The position numbers were made by a program, and so were the translations under genes. From Streptomyces sp. SKN60 (GTDB lineage: Bacteria; Actinomycetota; Actinomycetes; Streptomycetales; Streptomycetaceae): a stretch of DNA of 64,000 nucleotides. The stretch spans positions 496,001-560,000 of the forward strand of contig NZ_JAHTMW010000002.1 in the NCBI RefSeq assembly GCF_026236535.1. The letters run 5' to 3'. Numbering within the stretch: the first letter of the stretch is position 1; each line of letters starts with the position of its first letter. The notes below the pieces were generated by a model. It was not told where the DNA came from, ran no database searches, and saw nothing but the letters and a program-made list of their open reading frames with translations. Of the stretch, positions 53,269 to 62,774 are shown piece after piece.

Positions 53269-54180
53269 GTGCTCGATCTGGGACGTCTGCGTGCACTGCA
53301 CGCCGTCGCCGTGCACGGCACGGTCGGCGCGGCGGCCACCGCGCTCGGCTACACGCCCTCGGCGGTCTCGCAGCAGATCGCCAAGCTGGAGCGGGAGACC
53401 CGCACGACCCTGCTCGAACGCAGCGGCCGGGGCGTCCGGCTGACCGACGAAGCCCGTCAACTGGCCGACACCGCCGAGCGGTTGCTCGCGCTCGTGGAGG
53501 AGGCGGAGGTGCGTCTGGAGGAGCGGCGCGGGCTGCCCGCCGGGCGGCTGCGGATCGGCTGCTTCGCCAGCGCGGCGCGCGGTCTGATGCCCCGGGCGCT
53601 CGCCGATCTGGCCCGCCGCCATCCGGCGCTCGACGCCCGCCTGTCCGAGGTGGACCCGCACCTCTCGGTGGACCTGGTGGGGCGGGGCGTGCTCGACCTG
53701 GCCGTGGCGCACGACTGGGACATCGCGCCGCTGCCCGTACCGCCGGGGGTGGAGCAGGCGGTGATCGGCGACGACCTGTGCGACATCCTGGTGCCGCGGG
53801 AGCATCCGCTGGCGGGCCGGGACGGGGTGCGGCGCGAGGAGCTGAGCCAGGAGCGGTGGATCACCCAGCCGCCGGGGACGGTGTGTCACGACTGGCTGAT
53901 CCGGACGCTGCGGGCGACCGGTTACGAGCCGCTGATCGCCCATCAGGCCGAGGAGAACCACACCCAGGTGGCGCTGGTGGCGGCCGGGCTCGGCATCGCG
54001 CTCGTACCGCGGCTCGGGCGCGGCACCCTGCCGCCGGAGGTGGTGGCGCTGCGGCTCGACCCGATCCCGATGCGGCGGCTGTGGGCGCTGTGGCGGACCG
54101 GGGCCGCCCGGCGGCCGGCGATCACGGAGACGGTGCGGACCCTGCAGGAGGTGTGGCCGGAGATCGCGGCGACCGAGTGA
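53269..54180 (+). CDS. LysR-family regulator
   Basis: This 303-residue protein has the N-terminal winged HTH LGRLRALHAVAVHGTVGAAATALGYTPSAVSQQIAKLERETRTTLLERSGRGVRLT and a LysR substrate-binding domain (GRLRIGCFASAARGLMPRALADLARRHPAL ...). Start GTG 53269 follows AAAGGGG. It is divergent from the EamA exporter and most likely controls it in response to a small-molecule coinducer, often an amino acid. Confidence 0.9.
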   Translation: MLDLGRLRALHAVAVHGTVGAAATALGYTPSAVSQQIAKLERETRTTLLERSGRGVRLTDEARQLADTAERLLALVEEAEVRLEERRGLPAGRLRIGCFASAARGLMPRALADLARRHPALDARLSEVDPHLSVDLVGRGVLDLAVAHDWDIAPLPVPPGVEQAVIGDDLCDILVPREHPLAGRDGVRREELSQERWITQPPGTVCHDWLIRTLRATGYEPLIAHQAEENHTQVALVAAGLGIALVPRLGRGTLPPEVVALRLDPIPMRRLWALWRTGAARRPAITETVRTLQEVWPEIAATE

Positions 54181-54311
54181 CGGGCGGCGCCGCCCCGGCG
54201 ACGGACGCCGGTCGGGTGACGGGGCGTCATTCCTGCGCGGATCCTTGACCTGGCAGTTAGTTTCCGGATATCCGTGTCACCTTGGAAGTTTCCTTCACGG
54301 AAGGAGCACCA

Positions 54312-56150
54312 GTGCCCCCGGCCCCCTCCCGACGCACCGTCCTCACCGCCACCGCCGCTGCGGCGGCCGCCGCCGTCACGGGCGTGACCGCCCCCGCCGC
54401 CCTCGCCGACCAGCCGGTCTCCGACGAGCAGCGGACCGCCGACGACAAGAAGCTGCGCACGCTCCTCTCCCGGATGTCCCTGGAGGAGAAGGTCGGCCAG
54501 CTGTTCGTCATGCGGGTCTACGGCCATTCCGCCACCGCCCCCGACCAGGCCGACGTCGACGCCAACCTCAAGGAGATCGGCGTCCGCACGGCCGCCGAGC
54601 TGATCGATCGCTATCACGTCGGCGGGATCATCTACTTCGCCTGGGCGCACAACACCCGCGACCCGCACCAGATCGCCGACCTGTCGAACGGCATCCAGCG
54701 GGCCGGGCTCGCGCAGCCGACCCCGCTCCCGCTGCTCATCTCCACCGACCAGGAGCACGGCATCGTCTGCCGGGTCGGCGAGCCGGCCACCCTGATGCCC
54801 GGTGCGATGGCGCTGGGCGCGGGCGGTTCGCACGCCGACGCCCGCAAGGCGGCGCAGATCGCGGGCGCCGAGCTGGCCGCCGTCGGCATCCGGCAGAACT
54901 ACGCGCCGGTCGCCGACGTCAACGTCAACCCGGCCAACCCGGTGATCGGCGTACGGTCCTTCGGCGCCGACCCGGCGGCGGTGGCCGCGATGGTCGCCGC
55001 GCAGGTCAAGGGGTATCAGCAGGGCGGGGTCGCGGCGACCTCCAAGCACTTCCCGGGGCACGGCGACACGGCCACCGACAGCCACTACGGCCTGCCGACC
55101 ATCACCCACACCCGCGAGCAGTGGGCGGAGCTCGACGCCCCGCCGTTCCGCGCGGCGATCGCCGCCGGCATCGACTCGATCATGACGGCGCACATCGTGG
55201 TGCCCGCGCTCGACCCGAGCGAGGACCCGGCGACGCTGTCCCGCCCCATCCTCACCGGCATCCTGCGCGAACAGCTCGGCTACGACGGCGTGGTGGTCAC
55301 CGACGCGCTCGGCATGGAGGGCGTACGGACGAAGTACGGCGACGAGCGCGTCCCCGTGCTCGCGCTGAAGGCGGGCGTGGACCAGCTGCTCAACCCGCCG
55401 AACCTCTCCGTCGCCTGGCACGCGGTGCTCGCCGCCGTGAAGAACGGCGAGCTGACCGAGGCCCGGCTCGACGAATCGATCCTGCGGATCCTGCGGCTCA
55501 AGGCCGGACTCGGCCTGTTCAAGGACCCGTACGTCAGCGACGCCGGCGTCGACCGCACGGTCGGCACCCCGGCCCACCTCGCGCACGCGGACCGGATCGC
55601 CGAGCGGACCACCACGCTGCTGGTCAACGAGGGCGGCTTCCTGCCGGTCAGCCGGCGCAGCCATCCCAAGGTCCTGGTGGTGGGCGCCGACCCGGCCTCG
55701 CCGTCGGGCACCACCGGCCCGCCGACCGGCACCGTGGCCGGCGCCCTGAACGAACTCGGCTTCACCCCCACGGTGGTGCCGACCGGGACGGCCCCGACCG
55801 CCGCGAAGATCGACGAGGCGGTGGCCGCCGCGGCCGGCCAGGACCTGGTCGTGGTGGGCACGTACAACCTGACGGCGACCAGCACCCAGCGCACACTGGT
55901 CGCCCGGCTCGTGGCGACCGGGGTGCCGGTGGTCACGATCGCCATCCGCAATCCGTACGACGTGGCGCGGACCACCGGCCAGCGGGCCACGCTCGCCGCC
56001 TACTCCTGGACGGACGTCGAACTGCGCGCCGCCGTACGGGTCCTGGCCGGCCGGGCCGAGCCGCAGGGCCGGCTTCCGGTCCCGGTGCAGGACGCGGCCG
56101 ACCCGGCGAAGGTGCTGTACCCGGTGGGCTACGGACTCTCGTACCGCTGA
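54312..56150 (+). CDS. Secreted glycoside hydrolase family 3, NagZ-like
   Basis: This 612-residue protein starts at GTG 54312 after GGAAGGAG. A Tat-type signal (PSRRTVLTATAAAAAAAVTGVTAPAALA) precedes the GH3 domain. NagZ hallmarks are KHFPGHGDTATDSH (K about 245, the His of the acid/base dyad in GHGDT) and the nucleophile Asp about 331 in VVTDALGMEG. A C-terminal alpha/beta sandwich domain (residues about 440-612) is present, unlike the short cytoplasmic NagZ of E. coli. It probably removes N-acetylglucosamine from peptidoglycan or chitin fragments outside the cell. Confidence 0.9.
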   Translation: MPPAPSRRTVLTATAAAAAAAVTGVTAPAALADQPVSDEQRTADDKKLRTLLSRMSLEEKVGQLFVMRVYGHSATAPDQADVDANLKEIGVRTAAELIDRYHVGGIIYFAWAHNTRDPHQIADLSNGIQRAGLAQPTPLPLLISTDQEHGIVCRVGEPATLMPGAMALGAGGSHADARKAAQIAGAELAAVGIRQNYAPVADVNVNPANPVIGVRSFGADPAAVAAMVAAQVKGYQQGGVAATSKHFPGHGDTATDSHYGLPTITHTREQWAELDAPPFRAAIAAGIDSIMTAHIVVPALDPSEDPATLSRPILTGILREQLGYDGVVVTDALGMEGVRTKYGDERVPVLALKAGVDQLLNPPNLSVAWHAVLAAVKNGELTEARLDESILRILRLKAGLGLFKDPYVSDAGVDRTVGTPAHLAHADRIAERTTTLLVNEGGFLPVSRRSHPKVLVVGADPASPSGTTGPPTGTVAGALNELGFTPTVVPTGTAPTAAKIDEAVAAAAGQDLVVVGTYNLTATSTQRTLVARLVATGVPVVTIAIRNPYDVARTTGQRATLAAYSWTDVELRAAVRVLAGRAEPQGRLPVPVQDAADPAKVLYPVGYGLSYR

Positions 56151-56189
56151 CCGGCGAAGCGGCCGGCGGGCCCGGGCGACGACGAGCAA

Positions 56190-56229
56190 GGGCCCCCGTA
56201 CGCGCGCGATCGCGTGCGTACGGGGGCCC
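56190..56229. terminator. Bidirectional terminator with a 14-bp stem
   Basis: GGGCCCCCGTACGC and GCGTACGGGGGCCC pair perfectly, with inner complementarity in the loop. It lies between the convergent GH3 (ends 56150) and S37 peptidase (ends 56255) genes. Confidence 0.85.
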
Positions 56230-56254
56230 GGAACCACGGGAATCGCGGACGGAC

Positions 56255-57700
56255 CTACGGGCGCAGCCCGTGCTCCCGGGTGGCGTCCTCGTCGACCGGC
56301 CGGTCGATCCGGGCGTCGAAGCGGGCCAGCGGCTGCGCGGCCCGGACGGCGGGGGCGTCGACGCCGGCCCAGGCGAGGATCCGGGCGGTGGCGTTGGCCC
56401 GTTCGGCCTCGACCAGACCGGCCACGTTGGCGCCGTGGTTGGCGCCCGGCGCCACGTACACGAAGCTGTCGCGGGCGCCCTTGCCGAGGCGGAACTGCTC
56501 GGAGCCCCACGGGTCGTTGCCGCCGTAGACGAACAGCATGTGGTTGGCGTTGTGGCGGACCCAGGTGTCGACGTCCCGCATCACCCACGGCTTGAACTTC
56601 ATGGGGATCTCGCGCGGCACGAAGTTGCGGGCCGGCTGGTAGCCGTAGCGGCTCAGCCCGGCCAGGTGGGGCTGGGTGATGGTGGGCGAGCCGAGCTCGG
56701 TCGCCGCCTGGTAGTAGTACGGCGTGTAGCCCTCCAGGCTCTGGTCGGTGTACGCGGCCCAGCCGGAGTAGGCGTCGATCGTCTCGTAGACGGTGTCGTC
56801 GCTCGCGGTGGCGGCGTCCGGGATCTGGTCGCAGACGTCCTGGCCGTAGTACTGCCAGAAGCCCCACACGAAATCGAGGACGACGGCCTCGTAGGCCTTG
56901 TCGAGCGTGCCGAGGGTGTTGAAGGTGGAGCCGTCGGCCGCGGCCTGGGCGGCGAGCTTCTTCTCCAGCGGCTCGCGGCGCACCAGCGCCTCGCGCTGCA
57001 TCGCGTTCAGCCGGTCGCGGCAGTCCTTGGTGCCGACGGTCTCGAAGAAGCGGTCGTAGGCCGAGTCCTCCTTCTCCACCACGTCGTTGGGCGCCACGTA
57101 CGCCACCACGCCGTCCATGTCGCGCGGGTAGAAGCGCTCGTAGTAGGTGGCGGTCATGCCGCCCTTGGAGGCGCCGGTGGACAGCCAGTTCTTGCCGTAG
57201 ATCTTCTTCAGCGCGGTGAAGATGCGGTGCTGGTCGCTGGCGGCCTGCCAGATGTCCAGCTTCGACCAGTCGGCGGGCTGCGGCCGGGACGGCGTGAAGA
57301 AGCGGTACTCCATGGAGACCTGGTTGCCGTCGACGATCCGGGTCGGCTCGGCGCGGCCGGGCGTGGTACTCAGTCCGTAGCCGCTGGTGCGGAAGACGGT
57401 CGGGCGGTCCGTGTCCTTGTGCAGGACCGAGATCCGCTGCTGGAACGTGCCGGCCCACGGGCGCCGGTGGTCGATCGGCTGCTCGTAGTTCAGGACGAAG
57501 AAGCGGTAGCCGGCGTACGGCTTCTCCTCGATCAGGCTCATCCCGGGTATCGCCAGGATGCGGTCCTTGATGTCCGCGCTCTGCGCCTCTGCGACGGCTC
57601 TGCTGTCCGTGTCCGGTTCCGCGGCGGTGGCCACGCCGGTGGAGCCCGCGGTGCCTATGAGCACCGAGAGCGACAACAGCCATCTGAGCGACTTGCGCAT
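56255..57700 (-). CDS. Secreted prolyl tri/tetrapeptidyl aminopeptidase-like serine peptidase (S37 family)
   Basis: This 481-residue protein has a Sec signal (RKSLRWLLSLSVLIGTAGSTGVATAAE), then a body recalled as highly similar to the S. mobaraensis S37 enzyme: SADIKDRILAIPGM, VDGNQVSMEYRFFTPSRPQPADWSKLDIWQAASDQHR, and the nucleophile Ser about 178 in STGASKGGMTATY. FVYGGNDPWG and APGANHG supply the Asp and His. It removes N-terminal tri- and tetrapeptides with proline at P1 and helps digest secreted proteins or process transglutaminase. A 15-nt leader segment is shared with the next secreted-protein gene. Confidence 0.9.
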   Translation of the reverse strand: MRKSLRWLLSLSVLIGTAGSTGVATAAEPDTDSRAVAEAQSADIKDRILAIPGMSLIEEKPYAGYRFFVLNYEQPIDHRRPWAGTFQQRISVLHKDTDRPTVFRTSGYGLSTTPGRAEPTRIVDGNQVSMEYRFFTPSRPQPADWSKLDIWQAASDQHRIFTALKKIYGKNWLSTGASKGGMTATYYERFYPRDMDGVVAYVAPNDVVEKEDSAYDRFFETVGTKDCRDRLNAMQREALVRREPLEKKLAAQAAADGSTFNTLGTLDKAYEAVVLDFVWGFWQYYGQDVCDQIPDAATASDDTVYETIDAYSGWAAYTDQSLEGYTPYYYQAATELGSPTITQPHLAGLSRYGYQPARNFVPREIPMKFKPWVMRDVDTWVRHNANHMLFVYGGNDPWGSEQFRLGKGARDSFVYVAPGANHGANVAGLVEAERANATARILAWAGVDAPAVRAAQPLARFDARIDRPVDEDATREHGLRP

Positions 57701-57800
57701 GCACCCTCCCCTTGGTTCACAACGGTGTCGCGAACCTAGCGGGGGCAACGTGTGGACCGCCAGACCCAGTTGGGCCTTACGCCGGGGCGTTTCCTGTGCT

Positions 57801-58205
57801 TCAGCACAGGATCCAGCCGGTGGCGGTGGAGCGGCCGTCGATGGTGGCGGACACCCGGACGCAGCGGTTCAGCGCGTACACCGTGACCGGCCCGGCCTGC
57901 CGGCCGAACCGTCCGGCGTCCACGGCCGCCCGTCCGCCGCGCGGCTGCACGGACAGGGACATCGGCCGCAGCGGCCCGGGCCGCTTGGCGACGGCGACCG
58001 CGCACGCGTACTGCCGGGTGCGGTAGAGCCGCAGCTCGCCGGTGGCGAACCCGATGACGCGGGTGGGCCGCCCGGCGCAGACGGACGCCGCCTCGGCGCT
58101 CCCGGCCGGTGGGCCGGCAAGCACGAGCAGACCTACGGCCGTGACCAGGGCGAGCAGATACGCCGAGAGGCCCCGCCCCGTCTTTCGCACCGCCCCCGCG
58201 CTCAT
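57801..58205 (-). CDS. Small secreted protein, unknown function
   Basis: This 134-residue protein has a clear signal peptide (VRKTGRGLSAYLLALVTAVGLLVLAGPPAGSAEAA) and a mature part of about 95 residues with four cysteines (SVCAGRP, YACAVA, NRCVRV and the final WILC), which could form two disulfides. The mature pattern (FATGELRLYRTRQYACAVAVAKRPG ... RVSATIDGRSTATGWILC) looks like a small beta-rich secreted protein. I recognise no family. It shares a ribosome-site leader with the S37 peptidase gene. Confidence 0.75.
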   Translation of the reverse strand: MSAGAVRKTGRGLSAYLLALVTAVGLLVLAGPPAGSAEAASVCAGRPTRVIGFATGELRLYRTRQYACAVAVAKRPGPLRPMSLSVQPRGGRAAVDAGRFGRQAGPVTVYALNRCVRVSATIDGRSTATGWILC

Positions 58206-58261
58206 GTCCCCCGCCCCTCCCCTTGGTTCCCCCGCCTGAACTCGTACAGGTTTACGACGCG

Positions 58262-58290
58262 GCCGGGCCCGATTCGGTTGCGGGCCCGGC
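58262..58290. terminator. Hairpin GCCGGGCCCG/CGGGCCCGGC
   Basis: A perfect 10-bp stem with a 9-base loop lies 26 bp beyond the stop of the small membrane-protein gene (58316) and before the next gene on the same strand. Confidence 0.7.
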
Positions 58291-58315
58291 TCCGGCCGTA
58301 CGCCGAAGACACGGC

Positions 58316-58675
58316 CTAGCCCGAGAAGTGGCCGGCGACGAGGGAGAGGAAGGTCAGCTCGGCGCCGAGCAGGATCCAGAACGCGGCCGTGCGGCCGGTG
58401 GCGGGGGTGTGCGGGGTGTCCGGGGTGCTCAGGGCCCGGATCCAGGCGGCCACCGCCACGGCGAGGGTGGCCAGGTACGCCCAGCCGGGGATCTCCCCGC
58501 AGGTGCCGTACATCACGCACTCCGTGCCGCTCGCCGAGGCCAGCGCGAGCACCACGACGAGGATCGTCGCGGGCACCAGGAGCAGCCCGGCCCACAGGGC
58601 GCGGGTGCGCAGCCGGCGCGCCGCCGTCGGTGCGGGCCGGGGGCCCGGGAGGGGCGGGAGGAGGTCGTCGCTCAT
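58316..58675 (-). CDS. Small membrane protein, unknown function
   Basis: This 119-residue protein has three predicted helices (RALWAGLLLVPATILVVVLALA, AYLATLAVAVAAWIRAL and AAFWILLGAELTFLSLVAGHF). The external loop has a cysteine pair (TECVMYGTCGEIPGW), a pattern I associate with unnamed Streptomyces membrane proteins. No function is known. The N-terminus is proline-rich. Confidence 0.7.
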   Translation of the reverse strand: MSDDLLPPLPGPRPAPTAARRLRTRALWAGLLLVPATILVVVLALASASGTECVMYGTCGEIPGWAYLATLAVAVAAWIRALSTPDTPHTPATGRTAAFWILLGAELTFLSLVAGHFSG

Positions 58676-58755
58676 GCGACCGATTCAACCCCCGTCCGCC
58701 CGGGGCCCGGTATGCGCTCCCGTACTCAGATCTGCCGTGCTCGGATCTGCCGTGC

Positions 58756-61700
58756 TCAGATCGCCTCGGCGGGAGTCGGCTCCTGCTCGGTGTCCTCGTC
58801 CTCGCCGATGAAGGTGCGCCACAGGGCCGCGTACCGCCCGTCCAGGGCGAGGAGTTCGTCGTGGGTGCCGTCCTCGGCGACCCGGCCGTGGTCCATGACG
58901 ACGACCCGGTCGGCGCGGGCCGCGGTGGTCAGGCGGTGGGCGACGACCAGGGTCGTGCGGCGGCCGGCGAGGCGGTCGGTGGCCGCGTTGACCTGGGCCT
59001 CGGTGGCCAGGTCGAGGGCGGCGGTGGCCTCGTCGAGGAGCAGCACGTCGGGGTCGACGAGTTCGGCGCGGGCCAGGGCGATCAGCTGGCGCTGGCCCGC
59101 CGACAGGTTCCGGCCGCGCTCGGCGACCGCGTGGAGGTAGCCGCCGTCGAGGGTGGCGATCATGTCGTGGGCGCCGACCGCGCGGGCCGCGGCCTCCACC
59201 TCGGCGTCGCCGGCGTCCGGGCGTCCGTAGGCGATGGCGTCGCGCACGGTGCCCTCGAAGAGGTACGCCTCCTGCGGGACGACGCCGAGCCGGTGCCGGT
59301 ACGCGGTGAGGTCGAGCGCGCGCAGGTCGGTGCCGTCGGCGGTGACCCGGCCGGCCGTCGGGTCGTAGAACCGGGCGACCAGCTTGACCAGGGTGGACTT
59401 GCCGGCGCCGGTCTCGCCGACGAAGGCGACGGTCTGCCCGGCGGGGATGCGCAGGTCGATGCCGGTCAGGGCCTCCTCGCCGTCGTCCGCGGAGCCGTAG
59501 CCGAAGGAGACGTCCTCGAAGGCGATCTCGCCGCGCAGCGAGAGCACGTCGAGCGGGGCGTCCGCGGCGGCGGTGGAGGTGGGCTCCTGGAGGAGTTCCT
59601 GCATCCGCTTGAGCGAGACGGCGGCCTGCTGATAGCCGTCGAAGACCTGCGAGAGCTGCTGGACGGGGGCGAAGAACAGGTCGATGTAGAGGAGGTAGGC
59701 GACCAGCGCGCCGGTGGTGAGGGTCTTGTCCTCGATGCGGTGGGCGCCGACGATCAGGACGGCCGCGGCGGCCACCGAGGACAGCAGGGTGACGAACGGG
59801 AAGTAGACCGAGATCAGCCACTGGCCGTGGATGCGGGCCGCGCGGTACTCCTGGCTGCGGGCGGTGAACCGCTCGGCGCCGGACCGCTCGCGCCGGAAGG
59901 CCTGCACGATCCGCAGTCCGGCGACGGACTCCTGGAGGTCGGCGTTGACCACGCTGATCCGCTCGCGGGCCAGCTCATAGGCCTTCACGCTGGCGCGGCG
60001 GAAGAAGAAGGTGGCGACGGCGAGGACCGGGAGGGTCGTGAAGACCACCAGGGCGAGCTGGAGGTCGAGCACCAGGAGGGCGCCCATGATGCCGAAGAAG
60101 GTGACGACGGAGACGAAGGCGGTGACCAGGCCGGTCTGCAGGAAGGTCGACAGGGCGTCGACGTCCGTGGTCATCCGGGTCATGATCCGGCCGGTGAGCT
60201 CGCGCTCGTAGTAGTCCAGGCCGAGGCGCTGGAGCTGGGCGAAGATCTTCAGGCGGAGCGCGTAGAGGATCCGCTCGCCGGTGCGGCCGGTCATCCGGGT
60301 CTCGGCGGTCTGCGCGATCCACTGGACGAACACGGTGAGCAGGGCGAGCGCGGACGCGGCCCAGACGGCGCCGATGGCGAGCCGGTTGACGCCCTCGTCG
60401 ATGCCGTGCCGGATCAGGACCGGGAGCAGCAGCCCGGCGCCCGCGTCGACCGCGACCAGGCCGAGGCTGACGAGCAGCGGAAGGCCGAAGCCGTGCAGCA
60501 GTCGGCGCAGCCCGTACGAGGTCTCGGGGGCGACCGCGCGGCCCTCGTCGACCTCCGGGGCGTCGGTGGCGGGCGGCAGCGCGTCGACGGCGGCGAGCAG
60601 CTCCGGGGTGGCCCCGGCGCCTTTCGCCTCGCGTTCCTCGGCGCGCTCGTCCCGTACCCACAGGGTGGGGGTGATGCCGCGTTCGGCGTCGAACTCGGCG
60701 TCCAGCTCGGCCCGCAGGGTGCGGTCCTCGGGCGGCTCGGCCGGCAGCACGTGCCCCGGCGAGACGGCGCCCAGCTCGTCGGGGTCGGTGAGCAGCCGGC
60801 GGTAGAGCGCGGAGTGCTCCTGGAGCTCCTCGTGGGTGCCGATGGCGGCGAGCCGGCCGCCGTCGAGGACGGCGATCCGGTCGGCGAGGCCGAGGGTGGA
60901 GCGGCGGTGCGCGATGAGCAGGGTGGTGCGGCCGGCCATGACCGACCTCAGGGCCTCGTGGATCTCGTGCTCGACCTTGGCGTCGACGGCCGAGGTGGCG
61001 TCGTCGAGGACCAGGAGCCGCGGGTCGGTGAGGATGGCGCGGGCGAGGGCGATGCGCTGCCGCTGGCCGCCGGACAGGGTCAGGCCGTGCTCGCCGACCT
61101 TGGTGTCGTACCCCTCGGGCAGCTCGGCGACGAACCGGTCGGCCTGGGCGGCGCGGGCGGCGGTCTCGATCTGCTCCTGGGTGGCGTCGGGGACGCCGTA
61201 CGCGATGTTGGCGCGGACGGTGTCGGAGAACAGGAAGCTGTCCTCGGGGACCAGGCCGACGGCGGCGCGCAGCGAGTCGAGGGTCAGCTCGCGCACGTCG
61301 TGGCCGCCGACGAGGACGGCGCCGTGCGTCACGTCGTAGAAGCGGGGCAGGAGCAGCGACACGGTGGACTTGCCGGAGCCGGAGGCGCCGACGACGGCGA
61401 CGGTCTCGCCGGGCCGGATCTCCAGGGAGAAGCCCTCCAGGACCGGGTTGGCCTTGCCGTCGGCGCTCTCGTACGCGAACGACACGTCGTCGAACTCGAC
61501 CGTGGCGGGCGCGTCCGCGGGAAGCTCCTTGGTGCCGTCCTTCATCGTCGGCTCGGTGTCGATGAGCTCCAGGACCCGCTCGACGCCGGCCCGGGCCTGC
61601 TGGCCGACGGTGAGGACCATGGCGAGCATGCGGACCGGGCCGACGAGGGAGGCGAGGTAGGCGGAGAAGGCGACGAAGGTGCCGAGGGTGATCTGCTCCT

Positions 61701-62532
61701 TGTAGGCCAGCCAGCCGCCGAGGGCGAGCACGGCGACCTGGCCGAGCGCCGGGACGGCCTGCAGGGCCGGGGTGTACTTCGCGTTGAGCCGGATGGTGCG
61801 GAGCCGGCCCGCGAACAGCTTCCGGCCGGCCTCGCGGATCTTGCCGGTCTCCTGCTCCTCCTGCCCGAAGCCCTTCACGACGCGGACGCCGGTCACGGCG
61901 CCGTCGACCACACCGGCGACGGCGGCGGCCTGCTGCTGCGCGTACCAGGTGGCGGGGTGCAGCCGGGTGCGGCTGCGGCGGGCGATCCACCACAGGGCGG
62001 GGGCGACGGCGAGGGCGACGGCGGTGAGCGGCAGGGACAGGGCGGCCATCACGCCGAGCGAGATGAGGAAGAGCAGCACGTTCCCGATGGTCATCGGGAG
62101 CATGAAGAGCAGGCCCTGGATCAGCTGCAGGTCGCTGGTCGCGCGGCCGACGACCTGTCCGGTGGACAGCTCGTCCTGGCGCCGCCCGTCGAGCCGGGTG
62201 ATCGTCCCGTACATCTCGGTGCGCAGGTCGTGCTGGACGTCGAGGGCGAGCCGGCCGCCGTAATAGCGGCGGATGTAGGTGAGGACGTAGACGACGACGG
62301 CCGCGCCGAGGAGGAGGCCGGTCCACAGGGCGAGGGAGCCCGTCCTCGAACCGATCACGTCGTCGATGACGACCTTGGTGATGAGGGGCACGAGCGCGAG
62401 CACGGCCATGCCGGCGAGCGAGGAGCCCAGCGCGAGCACCACGTCCGCCTTGTACCGCCAGGCATACCCCCAGAGCCTGCGGGCCCATCCCGGGCCCCGC
62501 TCCCCCGTCTGCTGCTGCCCCACCGCCGCCAC
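58756..62532 (-). CDS. Double-length ABC exporter (two TMD-NBD halves in one chain)
   Basis: This 1258-residue protein has two fused ABC exporter halves, each with a six-helix ABC_membrane domain and an ATPase domain. The first NBD (about 365-600) has GASGSGKSTV, LSGGQRQRIALARAIL and Walker B LLVLDDATSAVD, with Asp at the catalytic Glu position. The second (about 1010-1240) has GETGAGKSTLV, LSAGQRQLIALARAEL and LLLDEATAALD, the normal Glu. Such asymmetric heterodimer-type pumps usually export drugs or lipids; the fused form recalls mycobacterial Rv0194. A linker of about 120 residues separates the halves. It appears monocistronic. Confidence 0.9.
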   Translation of the reverse strand: MAAVGQQQTGERGPGWARRLWGYAWRYKADVVLALGSSLAGMAVLALVPLITKVVIDDVIGSRTGSLALWTGLLLGAAVVVYVLTYIRRYYGGRLALDVQHDLRTEMYGTITRLDGRRQDELSTGQVVGRATSDLQLIQGLLFMLPMTIGNVLLFLISLGVMAALSLPLTAVALAVAPALWWIARRSRTRLHPATWYAQQQAAAVAGVVDGAVTGVRVVKGFGQEEQETGKIREAGRKLFAGRLRTIRLNAKYTPALQAVPALGQVAVLALGGWLAYKEQITLGTFVAFSAYLASLVGPVRMLAMVLTVGQQARAGVERVLELIDTEPTMKDGTKELPADAPATVEFDDVSFAYESADGKANPVLEGFSLEIRPGETVAVVGASGSGKSTVSLLLPRFYDVTHGAVLVGGHDVRELTLDSLRAAVGLVPEDSFLFSDTVRANIAYGVPDATQEQIETAARAAQADRFVAELPEGYDTKVGEHGLTLSGGQRQRIALARAILTDPRLLVLDDATSAVDAKVEHEIHEALRSVMAGRTTLLIAHRRSTLGLADRIAVLDGGRLAAIGTHEELQEHSALYRRLLTDPDELGAVSPGHVLPAEPPEDRTLRAELDAEFDAERGITPTLWVRDERAEEREAKGAGATPELLAAVDALPPATDAPEVDEGRAVAPETSYGLRRLLHGFGLPLLVSLGLVAVDAGAGLLLPVLIRHGIDEGVNRLAIGAVWAASALALLTVFVQWIAQTAETRMTGRTGERILYALRLKIFAQLQRLGLDYYERELTGRIMTRMTTDVDALSTFLQTGLVTAFVSVVTFFGIMGALLVLDLQLALVVFTTLPVLAVATFFFRRASVKAYELARERISVVNADLQESVAGLRIVQAFRRERSGAERFTARSQEYRAARIHGQWLISVYFPFVTLLSSVAAAAVLIVGAHRIEDKTLTTGALVAYLLYIDLFFAPVQQLSQVFDGYQQAAVSLKRMQELLQEPTSTAAADAPLDVLSLRGEIAFEDVSFGYGSADDGEEALTGIDLRIPAGQTVAFVGETGAGKSTLVKLVARFYDPTAGRVTADGTDLRALDLTAYRHRLGVVPQEAYLFEGTVRDAIAYGRPDAGDAEVEAAARAVGAHDMIATLDGGYLHAVAERGRNLSAGQRQLIALARAELVDPDVLLLDEATAALDLATEAQVNAATDRLAGRRTTLVVAHRLTTAARADRVVVMDHGRVAEDGTHDELLALDGRYAALWRTFIGEDEDTEQEPTPAEAI

Positions 62533-62676
62533 GTGGCGCCTCCCGTCCGTCCTGCTCTACCGGAAGGGCCAACGCGGCCGACGTGCGATTTCATCCCGCG
62601 GCAACAATCCCGGGCCGAAGGACCGACCCGGGCGGGTCGCAGGTCCTAGGCCGCCGGGCGGCCGGGCGGCCGGGCC

Positions 62677-62712
62677 GGGGCCGGGGCCGGGGCCGGGGCC
62701 GGGGCCGGGGCC
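62677..62712. repeat. GGGGCC hexanucleotide repeat, six perfect units
   Basis: Six uninterrupted GGGGCC units run from 62677 to 62712, with GC-rich imperfect units before them. G-runs of four on one strand can form a G-quadruplex. The array ends 62 bp before the small Csd1-like gene. Confidence 0.9.
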
Positions 62713-62774
62713 TGGAGGGCACATGGCCGGGAACGAACGTTCGCGGCCTGCCCCCGCCGGGGTAGGACGAGGGC

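Noticed and set aside
62641..62712. CRISPR array associated with the Csd1-like gene
   Set aside because: The repeat is an uninterrupted hexanucleotide with no spacers; it cannot be a CRISPR array.
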